A stretch of DNA of 64,000 nucleotides from Fragilaria crotonensis. Its lineage: Eukaryota > Bacillariophyta > Fragilariophyceae > Fragilariales > Fragilariaceae. The stretch is taken from the NCBI GenBank assembly GCA_022925895.1, contig JAKSYS010000084.1:1-64000 (forward strand). The letters run 5' to 3'. The position numbers and the translations under genes were made by a program. The notes beneath the pieces were generated by a model. It did not search any database. It saw nothing but the letters and a program-made list of their open reading frames with translations, and was not told the origin of the DNA. Of the stretch, positions 52,451-64,000 are shown in pieces (within the stretch, counting starts at the first letter, position 1; each line of letters starts with the position of its first letter).

Positions 52451-54987
52451 CAATAAGAACACAGCGTCTCTGCCGCCTGGCATGTCCAAAGGTTGGGAAA
52501 GGACAAGCAGTTGCCATTAGACAGACAAACACAAAACACAGACAGACAAACATCCTTACACAACACAAGATATGAATTGCTTACAATCTGAACGAACTCA
52601 AATCAACAAAGACTCTACTCTAGTTAATTTGGCCTCTTCCCTCAAACTTAATGACCAGACGATGACTAGAACAACAACAGGAGGAAAGGATGGCCGACAT
52701 GTTGTCCCCCATGACGATGACGTCTACGTGTGAGGACGTCTTCCGGACTCTTGACCAGTGGGACATTGTTCCTAAGCTCAGCAGCTTACACATGAAGTCG
52801 AATTCGATCAATACGGAGTCTACAGGATTTGTACACCTGTGCTCGCCAGACATCGCACATTTCATGGTAAACACGCACGGGACGATTTGCCTTTTCCGCC
52901 ACGTTCACAACGATGCAGACGACGGGCTCAACGACGGAACGAACGCATTATGGGCGCTACTAGGCGGCGGCGGAATCGCAGCCGCCATGGCGGTCGACAC
53001 GAAGCAGGTCGTCAGAAGCCACGTCGGACCGCCTTACGATTGGTCGAAAGTGCTCACGTAGAATTCTACGTCCGACGTACGAAAGGCGATAGACGAATTG
53101 ATGACGATGAGATCTTCGGTGTCAAGCGTAAGCGAGAGCGCCGGGCAGGCATCTGCGCCGGCGCGGGAGCCGCCTTTGGTGGCATTGACGAGAGGACGTC
53201 CCAAGAAAGGGAGCGCCCCAAGAAGCAGAGCCAGGTCGAGCAAACCCACCGACGACACACACAGCCAAGACAAGACAAACGACGCGGACGCGGACGACAC
53301 GGAAGACGTCACGGTTGTCGGTTTCACCATGAAGCCGATAGTGCCAGTGCCGGCCTTCATCGCAGCAGCCATCATGGAAGCATACGTCACCAAGCCGGAG
53401 GAACTGGCCCTGATGATCGTCAGGACCATCAAACAAAGAGCGAGCGAAGACCCAGACCCCGACCGAGCGACGAGGTTTGCCGAGACAGCGTCCTACGTCC
53501 CTCGATGGGTGATCTGCGTTGCAGTGAACACGAGGACCACTCAAGGTCCAAACAAGTGGGGAGTAGCAGCATCGTCAGCCTACTCTAAGTGAGCGGACGA
53601 ATGGGCGAGAGCCCTACACATGAAGTACCTGGCCGTAAAGGCCAGAGGCCTTATTCGAGCGGACGATCAGTCAGAAACGCCTGGACGAACGGACGACGCC
53701 ATCAGAAACTTGTCGAGCCTCCTCGAGAGGCAGGTCGCAAGCGCAGTCGCGACATCGCCCCAAATCCCAAAGACAGGATTTGACTCGTTCACCCCTTTGA
53801 CAAAGCGAATAATCCTGTTCATTTCAGAGAAGGATGCCTTGGGAAGGACTCCAAGCCGCCCGGTCCAGACCTTCGCAGACATACTAGTGCTCAGCAACGT
53901 AGCATACGTTCAAAACCATATACACCATTTCTTGCACAACACGAAAGGGACGGACGCGTTCATCCCAATGGGCTTCTGCGCAGCCATCTGGGCTGCATCC
54001 TTCTTGGCCGACGCTTCGGACAGACCAGGAGCCTTCAGCCTTTTTACTGCGGACCCCAGACGCTCGCACAATCGAACGTGACTGGCCGAGATGCGCTCAA
54101 CCACGCAAGCACCCTCGTCCAGATGCAGCTTAAGACGACCGATACAACCACTTTCTTCTCGGACAAAGACATCAAGAGCATGACGAAGCTCAATTTCACC
54201 ATCCCGCGGGATTTTCATGAGCTCGCACGACTACTCGAGAACATGGCGGGGGTAGCCGAACTCCTCTTTGGTCCGAGGTCCCCGTTGACGCAGATGTTGG
54301 ACGAGTGGTGTCGTTTCCTGACGCGAGCAGTCGGTTCGACCTTAGCGACGTTACGACAACTAGCTCACGAAGACGCCACGGCCGCCTGTCGACTTGGTTG
54401 GTTCATCGAGAAGCGCACGCAACAGTACTTGGTGTTGTGCACAGGAGTGGAACACGAGGACGACATCAACCCGACTCTTCTCGATTTCCGATCAATGCGT
54501 CAGCAGCTGGAGGACGGAGCCTTCGTCTTCCAGGTCTGCGATTTTTTGAAAGACAGGATGGGAGCCGGGGGCGGCGCTGCTGCGAAGGCGGAAGCCTTCA
54601 CCTCATCAGCAGGAGGCGGAGCACGATCCGGACGCAGAGGACAACGAGCAGACGCCGTCACGAACCCGCAGTAGGACCTGTTCGCGAAGGACGCAAACGA
54701 CGTCTGGCAGGTTTTCCTCGATCACGTGCGAAGCGGGCCGCTCCCGAACATGTGCTGCCGCTGGCACTTGAACGGAAAGTGCGTTCGGAGCTGCTTCCTG
54801 AGCGCATCGCATGTTGCCCTCACGACCGAACAAACCGCAAGCGTTAGAGCATGGATAGAACAATGCAGGGCACACATGCGCCGTCCTTCATCCGACTCGA
54901 CGCCGCCCAGAAAGAAAACGAAATTAGGACCCTCTGCATCTGCTTACACTCGAACTTCTTTTGTCGCGCAGCCTTCTTGGTGGTCTT

Positions 54988-55530
54988 TAAAGTTTTATTC
55001 GCAGTGTTTGAGACCGCAAACAAGGGCTAAATGACGAATTAGTTATCGCAGGAGCATTTGTACTCTTTGGTAGAAATTTGTTTTACTAATTGTGAGCTTA
55101 TCTATAAAGTGAATTTGGCAAGATTGATCTGCCTTTGGCAAGATTGAAAGGAGCTTCTTCACTGCACTTTCCTTGTTCTTCTTGTTCTTTGTTTGTTCTT
55201 TCTGGGTTCTTCAGAATCCCTTCTGTAGCTTATTGGTAGACTTGTGCTGAATCCCAGAGAATCTTGAGAATATAACATGTATCTGGAGCATGTAATATGA
55301 ATATAAAGTGATGCACTTGATTGTGTTCTTGTTGAGATCCGCTGGCTCCGCGGAACAATTCTCCGCGTTCCGAAGAGCAATGACTCGTAGATATTATGAG
55401 AGCGCTGACGTGTCACCTTGAAATGGGACTCACCGGAGAAACTTTGGTTGACTGACGGACGTTTGAAGACGCGTGGAACTTTGGACGTTAGGAGAGGTAG
55501 AGTACCCTCAATCCTGAAGATATTGTTTTA
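54988..55530 (-). repeat. 3' LTR of element C (543 bp)
   Basis: It has the same start (TAAAGTTTTATTCG) and end (GATATTGTTTTA) as the LTRs of element B and the same length as the left one. It has a few percent substitutions, so it comes from a separate insertion rather than a recent duplicate. Confidence 0.9.
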
Positions 55531-58500
55531 CTCCCTCACTCGCTCAACGTAGTCCTGAAGTTACCAGCCCATCAATTGCTTGCAAAGCTTGGTATGAATT
55601 TCCTCATTGCAAATCTTGGTGAGGATATCTGCAAGCATGTCTTCAGTTGAGATTGCATGAATGGAGATGGTACCATCTTGAACCTTGCTCCTGAAATGAT
55701 GATACTTGGTATTGATATGGCGCGTGCGTGGACGCATTTTTGGATTCTTGACACTTGAGGCCAACTCCACAGCACCAGTGTTGTCTTCAAATACCCTGCA
55801 ATGAAGTTGAGGTGTTGTTGCTGTCAATCCACAACCATTCTCCTGTATCTCTTGTATCAACTCCATCAATGGAAGCACCTCTCTGGTGGCTGTTGATATT
55901 GCCAGATACTCACTCTCAGTTGTAGAGAGAGCAATCTCTGTTTGAAGTTTGGATGCCCAGATGACTGGACATGAGGCATAGAGGATGACATAGCCAGTTC
56001 TTGACCTTGCTGTGTCTGGATCCCATTCTGCATTCTCTGGGTCCCAATCCCCTGTGAATGATGCATCCACATAGACATCAAAGCTTTGATTGCTGGGGGA
56101 ATAGATCATGCCTTTGTCCCTTGAACCAACCAGGTACCTCCCCAACCACTTCAATGCCTTGCCATGTTGCAACCTTGGGTTGGACACAAACCTTGCTCCT
56201 TGGTGGACTGCACATGAGATGTCAAGCCTTGAACACTTCTCCAGATAGTTCATCTGTCCAATCACCCTTCTGTAGTTGAAGTGATCATCAAATGGTGGAG
56301 AATCCAGATGCCTGGTGAGAGTCTTGCTTGAAGCTCCAGTGGTTTTCTTAATTGCCACATTCTTCCCATCCAGTCTGAGCTCTTTGGTGACATCATTGAT
56401 GAGGTGAGGTTGAGAGAGATTGAAGGTGGTTGCATTGACTCTGTCAATTTGAACTCCAAGAAAGTCTGAGATGTCTCCTTCCACTGTGAGGTTAAGGCCA
56501 ACTGACTTCATCTCTTGGATAATGTCTTCCAACTCTTGTTCATTTGGTACTGCCAGAATGGAATCATCCGTGTAGAGAACAAAAACTGACTTCCCTTTGT
56601 AGAAGAGGCATTCATCAATCTCACTTGGAATGAAACCAACCTCCTTGAGCTTGTCCACCAGATGCTGGTTCCACACTCTACCAGCTTGCTTCTGACCAAA
56701 GAGATTCTTCTTCAGCTTGAGGACATAGTCCCCCTCCACCTCAAAGCCTTTTGGGATGGCCATGTAGAGTTCACACTCCACCTCTGCTTGGGTGTAGGCC
56801 AACACAAAATCGATTTGTTTGGTGTGCCATCCATGAATCAAGGTTGTGATGAGCACCATCCTGATGGCTGCCCATGATGCCACAGGTGAGAATGTTTCCC
56901 AGTAGTTGACACCTTCCTCTTGCTTGGATCCATCAATGTTGAGCCTTGCCTTCCACTTGTAAACTTCTCTTGTGGCAATTCTGCGGTTGCGCTTCATGGC
57001 CCACACTGCTGGAAGGACCTTGGTGCCTGGCGGTATCGATGACCTTGGAACTAGTTCCCACACTCCGTTTTCGGTGTGACTTTGGACTTCCTTCACCATT
57101 GCCTTGATGAACTCAGGCCGGTCTGGCTCCCTCATGGCCTCATGGTAGTACATTGTGTCAGGATCTGCTGAAGCAGCATAAGCAAGCATAGGATGCTGCT
57201 CTCCATCATCAATGTCTGCCCACTCCTTGATAGTTTCATATGCCACATGATAAGTGATTTTGTCTTCAAGCTTGGACTCCAGGTCATACCACACCTCCAG
57301 GACCTTGGATGTTTTGTCTTGAGGCTTCTTGTCTGGGATTTTATTGAGCCTGGGAGACCTTCTGAGTGTTTGAGGTTCTTGACCTTGCTCTCCCTCAGAG
57401 TCTGGAAGTGGTGTTTGTGATGCTTGCCATCCTCCCTCATTGACTTGAACCCCTGGTTCCAAATGAAACTCCATGAATGGTTGAGACTCCTTTGCTTGCT
57501 TCAATGATTGACCCTGATCATCTTGCTTGGGAATTTGTAGCTTGGTTGTTGGCAATGATGACTTGAATCCACACAACTTTTGCCATTCTGAGGGTGGTGA
57601 CAAGTTTCCAAGAGTGCCTCTGACAGTTTCAAACTTTGGATCAAAGGTGACATGGAATTGGGGTGACACATGACCAGTCTTGAGGTTGAGGACCAATGCC
57701 ACACTCCTTGCGTGTTGAATTGACATTCCCAGGTAGATCCCGATACGTGAGCGGACTTCCCACTTGGGTAGCTTGTTTCCGGATTGCATTTTGTTGTCAA
57801 GGACAAAGACTGGACACCCAAAAGGTTGAAAGTGATTGAGGTTAGGCATGACCTCTGACTTTGCAAACAACTCAAATGGAGACTTGAGATCTTCCCTTCC
57901 ACTGGTAGGTGTTGAATTGTGAACCTCATTGGCTACCCTGAGGGCATAAGGCCACAGATGAGCATCAATAGCCTTGGGCCATCTGTGCTGAGCATGAATC
58001 ATCATGGTCCTGGCTTGATCTTGCAATGTCCTGATCCTTCTTTCTGCCACAGCATTTTGGAAATGAGCATTGACCCCACAGAAAGTGATTGTTTGCCCAG
58101 ATTCCTTGACAGCAGCCATGAACTTGTTCTTAGCAAATCTGCCATTGTCAGCTTGATAACTCTTGACTTGGACCTTGAACTTGGTTGCATACCTCTCAAA
58201 TGCCAGCTTTGCTTCAAGAGTTTCATCTGCATTGGTGGACTTCTGAAGGTGGATGTAAGACAGACCACTGAAGTGATCAACAAAGATTGTTGCCACCCTG
58301 TACCTCTTCTTGGTAAGCCAACCCTTGATTTGGGCAATGAGCCCTGGAGTTGTGGACTCCAATTGATCGACGCTGATGCACTGCCCTGGCTCTGTTGCTG
58401 TCCTGAGCTTGCCACCTTGCTGACCAAGTTTGGGTTTGGTCCTCCAGGGTCTCCTTGTGGCTTTCCCATACAAGCAGCTTGTGCATGCTGGAATTTGGCA

Positions 58501-60455
58501 TTTTGCGAACTTCTTTGGGAGCAAACCGCGCTTGGCCATGCTTTGCATTTTGGCTCCTGACATGTGGTTCAACTTGTGATGCCAGCGAAGGAATTCTGCA
58601 GCTGGTTTCTCTTGGAAAGCAGTATCCTCTTCATCTTCAATGAGGGCTGGCAAGTCAGGGCGGTTCTTGGCATCAAGATCAAATGAGACTGGTGTATTTG
58701 GAGGTTGACTCCAATCCACCCCTTGAGATGAGGTATCTGGTGCCTCTGGTTGATGAAGAGGTTCATGACAGTCTTCATTTTCATCATCAGGGATGAGATG
58801 GGTTTCCATGTTGATGATTGGGTCATCATCATCCAGTCCCACTTCACACATGTTGCAGAAGATGGTGAAAGCCTTGTAGCTTGGAGCAGTATACATGGTT
58901 GCAATGTTGCCACTCCCCTGGTTCAACCTCACTGTTTTGGTGTGCTGTCTTTGAGCCCAGTGTAGTTGAATGCTGTCATGGTATGTTGCACACCATGTGC
59001 CTCTTGGCAAAGGCTTGAAGTCTTAAACAGTCTGGGCCCAATGCTGTGGAGACAACAGCTTTGAAGGTGAATCCTTGACATAGAGCCCATGTGGAATGAC
59101 AATGTCATGAGGAACTCCTGTATCATCTTCAATTGACCAATTGATAGTCCCTGAGTAGATCTCAGTAAGTGTTCCACCCAACCCCTTTAACGTTTTGTTG
59201 ACCCTCTTGAGAGGAGTGATGAAGTCTTTCTTGTCATTGGAGATGCAATATGATGCACAGTTGTCAATCCTGATAGCCTTGGAATCAGTATCAAAGCTTG
59301 CTGCTTCATCTTGGTGGGCTTGCCTTGCCTTCATTGCAATGACTGCTGTCAGGCAGTTGAGTTGAGTGGAATTTCGTTTGTATCTTGGCCTTTTGCCCTT
59401 CATCCAAGGTCTTGGTCTTGGTTGCATGCTGAAACCTCCCTCATGCATCCATGACTTGACATATTCAGACACTGTGACTGGGTGTACCTTCCAATTTCTC
59501 ACCTTTCCTGAGGCCTTGCTTGAATTTGGATTGGTAACCCACACCTGAATAGATTGGACAATGGCCTCCAAGCTATGGCTGAAGAGGTAGCACACGTCTG
59601 CGCACCATCTCTGCCACCACTTGAAAATCCAAAGCCCAATGAACACGCAGTCCATTGGGCGTCCCCATCATTCCTCATCATCGGAGATGGCTGCCAGAGC
59701 TTTGGCCAGTTTCATGCTAGGCTGCTTGGAGTCTTGACTCTTGTTGCCTTGATCCTTCTTGGGACCACCTTTGAAACCAATACCCTTACAGTCAGAAGGC
59801 TTGTGTCTGGTCCACCTGTTATGATTGGGGCACCAATGGTAGTCCTTGCCTTCAACAGTCTTGGACTGCTTCTCTCCTTCCTTGGGATGAACATATACCC
59901 ATGCTGGAAGATCCTCAACCCTGAACTTGCCTTTACCCTTGTCTTTCTTGTTTCCCTGCTTGTTGTCCTTCTTTCCACCTCCACTTGTCTTGCCAGTTGC
60001 TGGATTAGGTTTCTTCTGATTGTACATAAGGGTTTTGACTTGGGATTGCAAAGCAATGATAGTTTCCTCCTCTGTAGTCTTGAGGCACCACTGCTCTGAC
60101 TCTTTCCTGGTTTTGAACTTGTTGAGAGCCCAATCCATGAGTTGTTGATACTCAACTTGGCCACCTTCTTCATAGAAGTCTTCCTTCTTCTTGATGTAGT
60201 CCACAAACTCAGCATCCTTGCAGGCCTTGTAACCTTTGAACAGATTCACCAGGAGATCTTGGGTTTGTTCACCCCTGGCAGAGAGCTTGCTGACCAATCC
60301 AAGGACATAGTCATTAAAGAGTTCAATGTCAGAATCGATTTCACGCATGGCATGATCAAGACTGGAGAGCTTGGTCCGGACACTAGTGATAGTGGCTCTG
60401 GTATCCACATGTGAGACCATGATAATGACCTTGAGGAGGACTGGACCTGACCCTA
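54988..60455 (-). mobile_element. Ty1/copia (CoDi-like) element C, 5'-truncated, nested
   Basis: It is a close relative of B, over 95% alike by eye across pol. Its 3' LTR is at 54988-55530. Next come RNase H, reverse transcriptase (FVLYTDDSIL), integrase (VDHFSGLSYIHLQKS) with HHCC domain (FLRWHHKLNHMSG), the protease area with IDNCASYCISND (about 59,250) and most of gag with the Cys-His-His-Cys finger (59788-59832). Similarity to B stops at 60455 inside gag, so the 5' LTR is gone. The long pol frame of about 1,150 codons is open; the whole copy has perhaps two to four breaks. It splits the tyrosine-recombinase retroelement. Confidence 0.92.
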
Positions 60456-62959
60456 TCATCCTCGACGCCCCCCAGCCGACGACGCACACGACAGAATTTC
60501 GCTTCAAGTGGACTCACGAAGCGGCCGCCCACAACTTGGCAGTCCTCCGGCGCTACGCGCTGGACCTCGGGGCCGCCATGGACGCGCAACCATTCAGCGC
60601 GGTGACACCCGGATCCGAATTTCGACCCGCCGCGCTCCTGGCCCCGCTACTCTCAGCACACCCGCTCAGGACGCGCTTCCACGAGCGCATTTCGGAAGGA
60701 GCGGAATTCCCCCTCCGAGAGATTTCCGACGCCGACCGCCTCGCCGACGTACGCGACAAACTCGCCCGTGGCAATCACAAATCGGCCCGAGGCCACAAAG
60801 CGAAGTTGATAGCAATGCTAAGAGAGGAAATGGAAAGGGGCTGGCAACTGCCCCTACCGAAAGAGGCCGCACTCAAGATAGAAGGCTGCGAGGTGGCACC
60901 TTTGGGTATGGTCGCACAAACGTCAATCGATGAGAAAGGACAGACCATCAAAAAGCTAAGGCTCACACACGACCAGTCGTTTAACCCCAGCGGGATCCCA
61001 GGACGAAGTGTAAACAACAGAGTGGACATGTCACAGTTAACAATCGCACGATTCGGCAGAGCATTCATTCGACTGATGTACCACATCTCGTACCTGAGAC
61101 AACTGTGGCCGAAAGATCCTATACTTTTCACAAAGGTGGAGTGCAAATCCGCCTACAGACGAATACACTTATAGGCACAAACGGCCCTGAAGTCTTGCAC
61201 CAGTATTGACAACCTGCTCCTCGTGGCACTCAGGATGACTTTCGGAGGAGCACCAAACCCAACCCAGTGGAGCGAGGTCTCCGAGGTGATCACGGACCTT
61301 GCGAACGACCTCGTCAGAAGATCGGACTGGGATCCTAAAGTGTTCCACTCGCCGCACCAGCATTTGCTCGCCTCGGACGAAGCGGTGGACAATGACAAAG
61401 GAATGGTCGACAGATCGAGCGAATTTGGGGAAGCCAACTTCTTTGTTGTGAACTACCCGATCGCGAACGATGACGACCTACCTCGATTCGACTGCTACCT
61501 GGACGACATTTTCGGGGCATTCAACCCGAAGGACGCAGAAAAGAGCTCGGTGGCTATCCCCCTACCATTGCACATTGTTGGAAGACCCCACGACGCAGGG
61601 GGAAACGAATTGTTTCCCAGGGACAACATTCTTGCCATCCCGAAGTTCCTAGCTGAGGCGAAACCGTCTGAGAGGAAGAGGATATTGGGGTGGATGGTCG
61701 ACACACGCTGCTTCACGGTCGCTCTGCCCGAGGATAAACACCAAGCATGGACAAAGGCAATCGACAAGCTCCTAGCAAGCAGCCTCGCGCACGTAATGAC
61801 CAAAGATCTGGAGAAGACCCTCGGACGCCTCAGCCACGCCGCGTCCATTGTCCCATACTCCAGGCACTTCATGGGACGACTCTACAAAGCGTGCAAGAGA
61901 TTGAAACGAAGTGGGAAGACGAGACTGACAGACCCCCAACGCGAAGACCTGAGCCTCTGGAGGAGCTTCCTGCGAAGAGCGGCGCAAGGGATCTTCATCA
62001 ACAGATTGGTCTGCAGGTGGCCGACGCGAATCGTTCGGGTGGACGCATGCCCGCAAGGGATAGGAGGCTACTGCCTCCACAGCGGAATCGCTTGGCGGTA
62101 CCAACTGCCCGAAGATCTAGCCGGGCGAGCGACGCTTAACACGCTGGAGTTTCTGGCAGCCTTCGTGGGGATGGTCGTTGAATTCCGCAAAGGGAAGGAG
62201 TGGTCGCCAGTCTTGGATGTCCTGCTCAGTCAAGGGGATAGAACCTCGGCAGCTGGTGGGTGGCTGGCAAAGTCCAGCTTCGACGACAACTGTCTGCTTC
62301 ACCTCACCATCGCGAGAACTTTCGCTGATTTCTGTCTGACGCACGAGATCGACCACTACAGTACACACAATGGTTCCCGGGGCGAGAGAACAAGGTGTCG
62401 GACATTTTATCGCGAGACTTCGCGCTTGACGACGCCGAGGTCACCTCGCTCATCAGAAAACATGGCTCACTCTTTGTCCACAGAACTTCAGGATCATCCC
62501 CTTGCAGCCAGCCCTCATTTTGCATATTGGAGACTGGCTGCGACTGCTGCCCAAAATGCAGCTCTTGCCGACTCAACCCACGCCACACGCAGCAGCAGCT
62601 GGAGCTGCTATGAGCGATTCCTCGAACGAATCGGAGTCAACCTCGACCCTTTTCTCCGCCGATTCGCTGCCGCCCTTTGGGACGGACCGCTTCGCTCCCG
62701 ACAGCCTACGGCAGATGGCAATGGAGCCATGTCCGGTACCATTCGTGTCACCCTCGACGGTATGGCTCAGACCTTCAGGCTTAACATACTTGAGAGCCCA
62801 ATCCACAACGCCGCCGGACGCCTCGATCCCTTCTGGCTTTACAACTGAAGAAGTACGCGGACAATGACCTGGGAGTCGCGCAACAACAGGCCATTCCTCT
62901 CAAGGTTGAACAATACTGCCTGGGAGCGCCAAAGATCATGTCTATGGCGCCTGAAGCGA

Positions 62960-63122
62960 TGTAACATACGGCATGTAACAGGATAGCCTTATAGTTGTTA
63001 GATAAAAGTAGATTGTGAGTGAACACAGGAGTACCCGGGCATAGACACAGGTATCGTACGTAAACCACAGTACAACGGTACCACCGTACACGATTCCCAG
63101 TACTTCTGACGCCCATAAATCA
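62960..63122 (-). repeat. 3' LTR of element E (about 163 bp, left edge tentative)
   Basis: The minus strand starts TGATTTATGGGCGTC right after GCGGGGAC, the same junction style as fragment F. The left edge (TGTAACATACGG on +) is placed where tyrosine-recombinase coding text stops. There is no second LTR in the window to confirm it. Confidence 0.5.
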
Positions 63123-64000
63123 GTCCCCGCGCTCTGAGTCACCCTTCTGGGACAGAGGCGCTCAGAACGCAAAGTCAATCTATGTCGGAGACCAGTAGCA
63201 AAATCGGGTATCGGGGTGGTCATAAGGCAAAACCCGCTCATTCTGTACACGGACCAAGTGCACAAAGACATATCCTAACAGAGGCCGCCGACGAAGTCAG
63301 TATCTTTTCCGTTTTAAATGGGGGTGCGAGCGTCCACTTTTTGGCCGCAAGCGTTTACCACAACACATACCCAATCAATTCTTTCAATCGGGGGCCTGGC
63401 ATCAACTTTGTCAACAAGTCCGCTATATTTGTCGTGCCATCCTCCCATGCGACGCGAATGATTCCCGCAGCTTGGGCCTCCCGTGCACGATGATACGCAA
63501 TCGCATTGTGACGTTTCTTTAGTACTGATTCCGGTGCCGTTGAATTCTTTACCACCGACTGGTTATCGCAAAAGACGGCCGTCGACCCGATCAAAGGAAT
63601 CCCCATCATCCGTAACTTATAACGGAGGCCTTCAATCATGTCTATTGCCGTTTTCATCGCGCAAAACTCCGAACCGAACGTCGACGTTTCCACTGTGTTT
63701 TGCCTCTTCGAATACCACAGGATGGGTGCCTTATTAACAAACACGAAGACACCTGTGTGCGAGCGACGCGTCGCCTTGCAGCCCGCGTGGTCGGCGTCCA
63801 CAAAGCTTGACGTCACCACACCATGTCCCCGTGCTTTCGGCATACTTGGCGGTACTGGTTCTTCAGCCTCCGGGTAGAACTCGGACCAATCGCAAACTTT
63901 GAAAGCCGTTTCGTCAAATACTGGCTCTGAGTCGTCGAACACCATCTTCGATCGCTTATGATGCTTAAGGTAGGCAAACAAATGGAACACTTGTTGCAGA
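62960..64000 (-). mobile_element. Ty1/copia element E, runs off the right edge
   Basis: The RNase H end of pol lies at about 63,355-63,990 on the minus strand, with SSFVDADHAGCKATRRSHTG, STFGSEFCAMKTAIDM, FCDNQSVVKNSTAPESVLKK and IADLLTKLMPGPRLKELIGY. A non-coding stretch, a purine-rich tract (GCGGGGA) and a 3' LTR (62960-63122) follow on the left. The rest lies beyond the window. The visible coding part looks whole. It interrupts the recombinase of the DIRS-like element. Confidence 0.85.

Larger units (their letters stand above)
52690..62959 (+). mobile_element. tyrosine-recombinase retroelement (DIRS-like), interrupted by copia C and ended by copia E
   Basis: The left part (52690-54987) is a gag-like region in several frames, ending in a Cys/His finger CCRWHLNGKCVRSCFLSASH. 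The right part (60456-62959) holds, in order, a reverse transcriptase (SAYRR motif at about 61150; YLDD at about 61497; a DIRS/Ty3-like connection GWMVDTRCFTVALPEDKHQ), RNase H (VDACPQGIGGYCLHSGIAW; DILSRDFALDD) and the start of a tyrosine recombinase (SSWSCYERFLERIGV; TLDGMAQTFRLN). No protease or DDE integrase is seen, which fits the DIRS/PAT/Ngaro class. It is broken, with at least five lesions, and its recombinase is cut off by element E. DIRS-like is inference from domain order. Confidence 0.7.

Noticed and set aside
52839-53588. 249-codon Arg-rich + strand frame
   Set aside because: It overlaps better protein-like frames of the DIRS-like gag region in another phase; the Arg richness is typical of a frame shadow in GC-rich coding DNA.
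60371-60507. continuation of the DIRS-like reverse-transcriptase frame leftward into 60371-60455
   Set aside because: Those bases are antisense copia gag of element C; the retroelement sequence begins at about 60456.

Overview
The window looks like repeat-rich nuclear DNA of a diatom, probably pennate. The basis is several divergent CoDi-type Ty1/copia elements with the diatom-style protease motif IDNCAS and a Cys-His-His-Cys gag finger, a host gene with a short GT-AG intron, and a diatom-like type I membrane protein. The diatom call is inference from gene content. No rRNA, tRNA, CRISPR or organellar DNA was seen.

Left third (1-26.2 kb). A decayed copia element (A, 1.2-4.5 kb) is itself split by a 972-bp insert carrying a 15-bp minisatellite. 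Next is a KDZ/Plavaka-like DNA-transposon transposase gene on the + strand. It is cut in two by a complete 6.5-kb copia element (B, 5450-11977), whose 5-bp target duplication (ATAAG) I could read. Then come an unrecognised minus-strand frame, a gag-plus-LTR remnant (H), a 292-bp dispersed repeat whose sister copy lies near 0.8 kb, a truncated copia element (D), a tyrosine-recombinase fragment, a broken Mutator-like transposase, and a MITE-like inverted-repeat element.

Centre (26.2-38 kb). A very young, apparently whole 11.8-kb copia element (G) has 600-bp LTRs that I read as identical and target duplication CCAAG. Its gag frame is 2,257 codons long. About 1,800 residues precede the recognisable gag domain, match nothing I know, and begin inside the LTR. 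This is the best candidate here for something undescribed.

Host-gene island (38-45 kb). An armadillo-fold gene with one intron lies on the + strand, head to head with element G. There are also unrecognised + strand frames and a minus-strand gene for a secreted, single-pass membrane protein.

Right third (45-64 kb). A TTAA-flanked MITE-like element, a LINE-like C-terminal remnant, a gene-poor stretch and a copia fragment (F) come first. They are followed by a tyrosine-recombinase retroelement (gag-like region, reverse transcriptase, RNase H, start of the recombinase) interrupted by a 5'-truncated B-family copia element (C) and ended by another copia element (E) that runs off the right edge. 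All eight copia copies lie on the minus strand.
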